From Chitinispirillales bacterium (GTDB lineage: Bacteria; Fibrobacterota; Chitinivibrionia; Chitinivibrionales; Chitinispirillaceae), in assembly GCA_031281225.1 (NCBI GenBank), contig JAITFQ010000076.1, forward strand, positions 1 to 36,673: a stretch of DNA of 36,673 nt, read 5' to 3'. This document shows positions 26,070-33,300 of the stretch, piece by piece. The notes below the pieces were generated by a model. That model did not search any database. It was not told the origin of the DNA and saw nothing but the letters and a program-made list of their open reading frames with translations. The translations under genes and the position numbers were made by a program. Positions within the stretch are counted from its first letter, which is position 1. Each line of letters begins with the position of its first letter.

Positions 26070-26554
26070 CAGGCGAGCAAAAAAGTGAGATTGAGCAGCG
26101 ATACGCCTCAATAATGTCTGCCTTTTATGATTTAAAAAACATATCATCCGCCCCCAAAAGTAACCTTATATGGATGCAATCCGACCAACTTTATTGTGTG
26201 GTTGCATCTTGGGTTATTGATGAGAGCAGGCACGTAAATTTCCATAGTTGCAACGGCTTGGAACTGCACAAAATAGCATCTTATTTTGCGTATTGGTTTG
26301 TACGCCTGAAGCCTATACAGGTTTTGAGTGTGGATGGGGCTTCTGAACCGCGAGTGGTGCTAGTCAATGAAATTTTCGCGCTGCACTACATTTGCGGTAT
26401 ACTGGGCATAAAGCTAAACATAGTAGCGTCAAGCAAATTTTACGACGAATTTATTTATATGCTGCGGTATCGCAAGTTTGATGCAGAACCAACATTCCCA
26501 ATGATGCGCCTGCTGGAAATATCGGCAAAAAACGGCGCCTTGTCGTCATATTGA
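26054..26554 (+). CDS. Unrecognised 166-residue protein, second gene of the AT-rich cassette
   Basis: From ATG 26054 (GGGAGA 7 bases upstream; a TTG at 26039 is the alternative). The protein is soluble and mainly helical, with an N-terminal helix LTGEQKSEIEQRYASIMSAF and a central KIASYFAYWFVRLKPIQVLSV segment that looks like the core of a domain, then LVNEIFALHYICGILGIKL. No catalytic motif is obvious. It overlaps the 63-residue gene and ends among the remains of a convergent toxin gene. The function is unknown. Confidence 0.62.
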   Translation: MPYNLTGEQKSEIEQRYASIMSAFYDLKNISSAPKSNLIWMQSDQLYCVVASWVIDESRHVNFHSCNGLELHKIASYFAYWFVRLKPIQVLSVDGASEPRVVLVNEIFALHYICGILGIKLNIVASSKFYDEFIYMLRYRKFDAEPTFPMMRLLEISAKNGALSSY

Positions 26555-26624
26555 CGCCATGCCGATGAATAGCAATCAAATCATTTTGGGCAGCCAATAG
26601 CCATTTTACCTCATACGTCTTCAT
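26451..26624 (-). pseudogene. Truncated ParE/RelE-type toxin gene
   Basis: Starting at ATG 26624, the first 20 residues MKTYEVKWLLAAQNDLIAIH match the opening strand and helix of ParE/RelE toxins. The sequence then departs from the family, and from 26554 down it is just the antisense of the 166-residue gene. The toxin's central sheet and C-terminal residues are missing; a full toxin has about 95 residues. The start overlaps the antitoxin end by 14 bases, the usual antitoxin-toxin order. Confidence 0.6.
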
Positions 26625-26961
26625 TTTCGACCTCTCGCCAAAATTCACGCATGAACTCATCGTGTGATGTCCAACGTTTTGCCTTTCTATCGGCCGCGGC
26701 CTCGGCAAACATCCGTTCGAACTCGGCCCTTGCCTCGGAATACTTCGGGTCGGGGCTTTCAAATATCTGCCCTATCATATCGGTAAGGATTTCACCTTCA
26801 AGGCCGGCGCCGTCAACAAAATCAAAACTGTCCATGTCCTCAATAACCGCGCCGCTACTGCCAGGTGCGATTACGTTTCCGGCGCGATAGGCGATCATCG
26901 TGGGTTCTTGCAATTCGAGGACGGATTCGTCCGTAGCTGACTCGGGTAATTTGTAGTTCAT
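26611..26961 (-). CDS. Probable antitoxin of a broken toxin-antitoxin pair
   Basis: About 116 residues from ATG 26961 (GGAG upstream), starting MNYKLPESATDESVLEL. The protein is acidic; the C-terminal third, ERMFAEAAADRKAKRWTSHDEFMREFWREVENEDV (split across residues 82-116), is a charged helix of the kind that covers a ParE/RelE toxin. The N-terminus is not clearly a DNA-binding fold. The call depends mostly on the overlapping toxin remnant, so it could be something else. Confidence 0.5.
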   Translation of the reverse strand: MNYKLPESATDESVLELQEPTMIAYRAGNVIAPGSSGAVIEDMDSFDFVDGAGLEGEILTDMIGQIFESPDPKYSEARAEFERMFAEAAADRKAKRWTSHDEFMREFWREVENEDV

Positions 26962-27031
26962 GGGGGGCTCCGTGTTAGAGTTTAAGAAAAAATACATTCT
27001 TTCACCTCAAAAATCAAAATATAAAACCCGC

Positions 27032-27068
27032 AAAAAAAAAGAAGCGGAAGACTCGCGCCTTCCGCTTC
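27032..27068 (-). terminator. Strong intrinsic terminator
   Basis: On the minus strand a perfect 10-base stem (gaagcggaag/cttccgcttc) with an 8-base loop is followed by nine Ts. It stands about 260 bases after the giant gene and can end that transcript before the antitoxin gene. Confidence 0.8.
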
Positions 27069-27251
27069 CGTTATCAACCGCATGCGGAGCGAAGATTCCG
27101 GAGACCGCTCAAAATCGAGCGGGTTGCAGGTCTTCCCAGCGCACAGATTTGCCGCGAACCGCACGAGGGCTGAGAACACCCCGAACATTCGCGAACAAAT
27201 TTTTTTAATTGTGACGGCAAAGCCGGCGATTTCAGATTTTACGGTGTGAAT

Positions 27252-27273
27252 ATGGGCGGCGGGTTGCCGCCCG
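27252..27273. repeat. Intergenic palindrome (dispersed family)
   Basis: atgggcggcgggttgccgcc plus cg. The stem is gggcggc/gccgccc. It is close to 22727-22749 in its atgggcgg start and ccgt end, and the next hairpin is 20 bases away. Confidence 0.7.
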
Positions 27274-27292
27274 TATAAATCAATCAAAATTT

Positions 27293-27316
27293 GGGGCGCG
27301 ATAAATCGCGCCCCTA
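27293..27316. repeat. Intergenic palindrome with CTAC tail
   Basis: ggggcgcga-taaa-tcgcgcccc is a perfect 9-base stem with a 4-base loop, then tac. It lies 8 bases after the giant gene's stop, so may help end or protect its mRNA. Confidence 0.7.
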
Positions 27317-27323
27317 CGACAAA

Positions 27324-30300
27324 TTATCTGACAACGATGACGCTCGATACGCGCTGCGTCTTTTGGCCTTCCGTGGTCAGGACGCCTCTTATGAGGTACG
27401 TGCCTTCGGATACGGGGCGGCCGCTTCTGTCGGTCAGGTTCCAACTGCCGATGGCGCGGCGGTCGGTGTTGCTCGAAACGTCTGAAACGTTAACGGACGC
27501 AATCAGGTTACCGGTCGCGTCGAAGACGTTCAACGTGCCGTTAACTAATTTTACGCCGTTCCAGAACAGGGTTACGCTGCCGTCAGACTTCGCGACTACG
27601 TTCGGGCCGACGGTGAATTCACCGGAGACGGGAACGGTCGGGACGACGATGACTTCGATGTCGCCGTCACCGGGCAGATCGCGGTTGCCTTCGTTTACGC
27701 TGACCGCGGTACCGATTGTAACGGTCGTGGTAGCGCTCGCGAAAGCGGTGGCGGTCGCGGCTACGCGGACCTGATAGTCGCCGGAGGCGAGGCCGGTAAC
27801 GCTTGTGCCGGTGATGGCAATCCAGTCACCAGTGCTGCCGAGCCTGTACTGCATGCCGGCGGCTACACCGTGAATCGCGCCGGTTCTCGTCGCGTTATTG
27901 GTGGTATCGGCCGTCGTCGTGAGGCCCGTGGGGGCGGCGAGACGAGCGGGGATTACCAGAGACTGGGCGTCGCTGTCGATGTAGACGATGTGGCCGGCCT
28001 GAGCCTTCGCGACGGTTACAATCGCGACGGTTGAGCCAATCATATCGCCGACAGGGAGCGTGCCGTTTGTGATGGTAACATCATCGCCGTCAATTGCGTA
28101 GTTGCTGCCGGAAACAAAACCGGTGAGGGTCTCGGCGGCGAAATTGATAGCTACGTCAGGCGTGGCTTCCTGTTCTTCCACTTCGTTGATACCGATGGTC
28201 ACGTTAGCGATCGCGCTGGCGAAAGCTGTTGCTGTCGCGGCGTAGCGGACGTTATAAACGCCGGCGCCGAGGCCTGTGGCCGCGGTGGTTCTCCACATAC
28301 CGCCAGCAGCTCTCCACTCCATCGCGTCCGTAACACCGGTGATAGCGCCGTTCTCTTCTTCAAAATCTGTGTCGACCGCTACGAGGCCTGTGGGGGCGGC
28401 GGAGCGGGCGGGGATTTCGAGTTCCTGAGCGTCGCTGTCGATATAGACGATGTGGCCGGCTTGCGCCCTCGCGACCGTTACGATTGCGATTTCGCTGTCA
28501 AGCCACTCGGGGTCGATGGCAAGCGTTGCACCGGTAAGGGTGACCGCTACGCCGTTGACTTCGTAGCTGCTGCCGGTAACAAAACCGGTGAGGGTTTCGG
28601 CGGCAAAGTTGATAGCTACGTCAGGCGTGGCTTCCTGTACTTCCACTTCGTTGACGCCGATAGTAACAGCCGTGGCCAAGCTGGCGAAAGCTGTTGCTGT
28701 CGCGGCGTAGCGGACTTCATAGCCGCCGGCGGCGAGGTCTGTGGCCGCGGTGGCTGCCCACGTACCGTCGACAATTCTCCACTCCATACCGGCAGTGATA
28801 CCGGTGATAGCGCCTTCCTCAACACCGTAATCGGTGTCGACGCCGGCGAGGCCCTCAGGGGCGGCGCGGCGGGCGGGGATGAAGAACACTTGCTCGTCGC
28901 TCTCAACGCTGAACTGACCCGGCGTTACAGGCCACAGTATGACTCTGACCGAATCCGCATAGCCCATCCACTCGGCGTCGATAGCAACCGTGCCGGCAGT
29001 GCTGACGGTCACGTCATCGCCGTTTACCGTGTAGGTTCTGCCAGTGGTGAAACCGGTGAGGATTTCGCTCAGGAAGTTGATAGCAACGTCAGGGGTTGCT
29101 TCCTTGTGAACGTCGGTACCGACCGTCACTTCGATTGCGTAGCTGGCGAAAGACCCTTCGACATTAATTGTCGACGCGGCCATGCGGATTTCGTACACAT
29201 CGGGGGCGAGGCCGGTTACCGACGTGCCCACGACGCGTGTCCAGTTTTCGTCACCTTCCGCTCTCCACTCCATTTGGTTCGTTACGCCGTTGATACGGCC
29301 ATCGGTCGCCATGAGGCTGGAGTTTACGGTTACAATATTTTCCACGAGCGTGGCAGGGAAAGCCGGGCGCACGGGGATGTTGAGTACGTTCGCTATGCTC
29401 GGGAGGCCCCAAGTGTAGCGCGGGAGGGCTATGACCTCAACCGACTTGCCGAACCACTCTTCATCTATGGCTACGTTATTGACTTCGCTCACCGTTTGGG
29501 TCGCGCCGCCTACGAGGCCGATTGTGTACTCTCTGCCGTCAACCAGGAAACCGGTGATGGTTTCGGATTCCCAACTGACAAGAACAGCGGGCATAGGTTC
29601 GGCGAGGTTTTCGTCGTCCTTAAAGCGCACTGTAACGGTCACCGTATTCGCGGTTTCGTCGATATTGCCGCCGTCAACCGTAAGGGTGATGGTGAAGAAA
29701 TCGCCGTTTAGGGTTTGATCGGTGACGTCGAACGACAGGGTTCTGCCTTCTACCGTGGGTTCGCCGTCGATCATTGTACCGCCGTCGTTGCTAGCCACGC
29801 TGTAAGCCGCGCCGAAACGCGCAACGTCGGCCAACTGGACATTTACCCCAATCGCTCTTTTCTCGGGCAGTTCCGTCTCCATCACGAGCCACTCGTTTTC
29901 GAGCAGGTCGGAGAGTTTGGCCGGGCTTATCGCAAACCGCCCGATTTCCCGCGGCGTGAGTATGTTGGCGAAGTTGGTGGCGTCGACAGTCTGGATACGC
30001 ATGGCGTAGACGCCCGCGTTTACAGGCTGGGCCACAGAGATACCGTTAGGATTCTCCTCTGTTATGCGCAGGAACGAGAAGCTCGCCGTACCAAGGCCGG
30101 TGTACCGCGCGTGGTAGGTAAACGGCTCGACCCTTATGCTGTCCATCGTGATCCCTCTCAACACATTCTGACCCGTGTAGACCACGGTGTTGGCCGCGTT
30201 AGGAGCCGTGCCAACGACCGACAAAGGCCGGCGGTTGACGGTTTCGGTCGAGGAGGTATCTACTACATAACCCGCGTAGTGGCCCCTGAACATGCCTACC

Positions 30301-33300
30301 GACCCATTGTCAAGGTTTGCCGGGAAGTTCCCCGCCACAGGCGACGCTGTGTCGACGACGATAGTCAGGTTTCTTTCGCTCGCCTCGAAGTGCCCCGCCT
30401 CGTTAGAAACGCGGACGCGGAAGGTCACGCCGGCGGCTGGCGTTACGGCTGTGGCCGTGCCACGCCTGAGCCCGCTCACGATGGTCCCGATACGGCCGGA
30501 GTCGCCAACGGTGACCAATTGGAGGAGCGAATCTCTCGCGGGAATCGCAACCGGGATTATAGGCGGATTGGCGGAGACAGGCTCAAGCCTTACCCTGCCC
30601 ACCGGCAGATTACCGGATACGTGGGTGAAGCTAAGCGTCCCCTTGTGCTTGAAAGACAGCGAGTCAACGCCAATTCTCACGTCAAGCGGGCTGTATGCCG
30701 TCTGCCTTATCGTGCTAACGACGGCGGAATCAAGCGTATTTGCCGCGTTCCTGATTGTGAAACCGGCGAGGGTGGGAGGTATGACAACGCTAGCGTTATT
30801 GTGATCAACGCGCGGCCTTTCCGTCCCTATGGGACCCGTCAAGCTGTCCGCCCAGTTTTGGAAATTGAACGACGCGCCGTTCATGAGCGAACCGACAGAA
30901 AGGACCATTTTACCGGCGTTCTTGAACGAAATTTCAGGAGTAGTACCCGTCGTACGGAACGCGAGGTTCCCGCCCGTGCCTATTATGGTAGTAGCGTCAG
31001 CCGTGTTTGTAAACTGCGTACCGGCAGCCGTTACATCAAGCGTACCGTTAATACGGAGCGTGGAATTGGCAATAGGATTAATCCTCGCCGCGGCTCCAAC
31101 CAAGTTAACCCTACGGCCAGCCGCGATGGTGGTCGTCCTGTTAGCGATCGTATTAATAACGCCGCGCAGAGTGATGTTGGCGTCAACCACACCCGCAATG
31201 GCCAAACCAGCAGTCACCGCAGCCGGCACTATTACAGAGTCAGTCGCAATTATACCGATGTCTCTCGAATTAATAGCAACGGTGGCTGTGGTAGTCAGAA
31301 CCTCAACCCTGCCGGCACGAATAGCAGTACCGAGACTGTCCGGCGCAAGAATCGACGTTGCATTAGTTATCCGCACCGTGCCCGCGATGTCAAGACCTAT
31401 GCCGCGGTTGGCCACGGTGACAGTACCGCCAGCGATAGTGTCTATCGCGGCTGCCGCTGTCGACCTGATGGCCGTGCCGAGAGTGTCGGCTTTTACCTCA
31501 CCGTCCTCAATATTGATACGGTCGCCGGTGGCGTAGATACCCGTACCGGCCCGGCCCACTGTCACGCGGGAGCCAGCGTTGGTGACGTCTATCTTTCCTG
31601 CCGAACGGATGGCCGTACCGCCGTCGCCGGTGAGTACCTTAGCGTTACCGACAGTAATATCAATATCCGCGTTGGCGTTCCAGATACCGCGGCCCGCGCC
31701 ATGCACAAGAACGCTGTCCCCGTTAAGCTCGAACACACCCGCGTTACCCGCCAAACCCGTGACGCCCGTGGCGATGGTAATCACCGAGTCTTCATCAATA
31801 TTACCCGCGACAATCGTACCGTTCGTGAGGGTGAAACTACGTGCGGAAACGGCGGTGCCGGCGAGCGTTGTTGTGCTGTTACCGATCGCGCGGATTGTTC
31901 CGTTTGCCCTCGCCATGCCAACGGTATCGCCAACAACAGCGGTACCCGAAACTGTGGAAATGTCAACTTTTGAAGCCGAAGCCGATCCAGCCCCAATATC
32001 AACTGTTCCATAAGGTGAGTTGACCGCGATCCCGCTAATGGAACGAATTATGATATCCCTGTTAGTAGTCGCGCCGCCCAATACAGTAACCTTCCCCTGA
32101 TCCGCTGCTCCGGCCACCGTATCTATTTGAATAGCGTTACCGGCCACAGCGCTTACGACTGTACTGTCGTTATCCCCAGCAGGAGGATTTATAGTCACGT
32201 TACCCGCAGTCCCCGTCCCTGTGCCCCGCGCGCGGATTGCTCTGCTCGCCGCGCCGCTGCCAGTCGCCCGGATGACCGAGCCAGTAACAGTTATCTCACC
32301 CTCGAAAGCCGCGTCAAGCGCGACGCCGTTCGTGCCGGAAGCCACAACCGTAGCGCCCGTAACCGTGATGTCGCCGTCGCCGTTCGTCAAGATACCGCGG
32401 CCGGTGGCGCCTCTCGAAGTAATAGTCCCGCCCGTGACCGCAACGTTGCCCGTCCCGGCATTGATAGCCGCCGCGGAACCGGTTTCGTTCAGCGCCTCAA
32501 TGACGCCGCCGCTTACCGTTACCGGAGCCGTCGCGATTGCATTTATAGTACGTATGGTGGACCCGTCAAGATTGGCGCCCGAACCACGCACCTTACCGCC
32601 GGCTATTGTAGCCTCAGCCGCCGTAGAGAGGATAATGGCCGATCCGGTGTTCGCTAAAACGAGCGTATCGCCCGTGGACGTCCCGGAGGCAACTGTCCCC
32701 ACATTAACTACCCCATCGCTGCCCGAAGCGTATACGGCTGGCCCCGCGCCGGTCGCCTGAACCGTGCCGCCCCATACATTAACCATACCGCCGTTCACGT
32801 CGATAGCCGCGCTATTAGCGCCGCCGCCAGTGATGACGGAGCCGCCTCTAACAAGAACCCTGCCGGCGCCCGTCCCCATCTTAATGGCCGTACCCGTAGC
32901 CGTCCGAACGACACCGCTGACAAGCAGAATGCTGTCCGTATTCGTGGTCGTCCCCGTAATCTCTACCGCTGTACTTGCGCCGCCCGCTCTGATAGTATCT
33001 ATCCGCGTAATTTCAGCAACGCCACCTGCCCTGACAGCCGTATTCACAGCGGTACTTGAATTTGTCCCTTGGCTTATGACTGAACCGAGTGCCGTCGCGT
33101 TTACACGAACGTCAACACCCGCATAAACCGCTACGCTGTCGCCCTCAATCGTAATGCGAGTGACTGTGGGGGGCATAGTCGTTCTCCATCCCGCGTCAGC
33201 AGTCGCGCGGTCCCCTATCCACGCGTGATTGGAAGCCGAGATAGCCGCTCCGCGCCCTGTTATTGACCCGCCGCGGACGAACACGTCTTTCGCCGTGATA

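Larger units (their letters stand above)
27069..27323. other. Gap downstream of the giant gene: no gene, two palindromes
   Basis: No convincing gene. A minus-strand frame stays open through 26982-27287, but lacks a ribosome site and crosses the terminator. The sequence 27090-27200 is GC-rich and unexplained. Two hairpins of the dispersed family lie at its right side. Confidence 0.5.

Noticed and set aside
26982-27287. A 101-residue minus-strand frame after the giant gene
   Set aside because: It crosses a strong terminator and two palindromes and has no ribosome site; possibly a relic but not supported as a gene.
28452-29711. A 419-residue plus-strand open frame
   Set aside because: Antisense of the tandem repeats of the giant gene; its apparent internal repeats come from those.
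29715-31973. A 752-residue plus-strand open frame
   Set aside because: It is the antisense of the giant gene's beta-helix region, with no ribosome site and an Arg/Gly/Asp-rich composition typical of shadow frames in GC-rich DNA.
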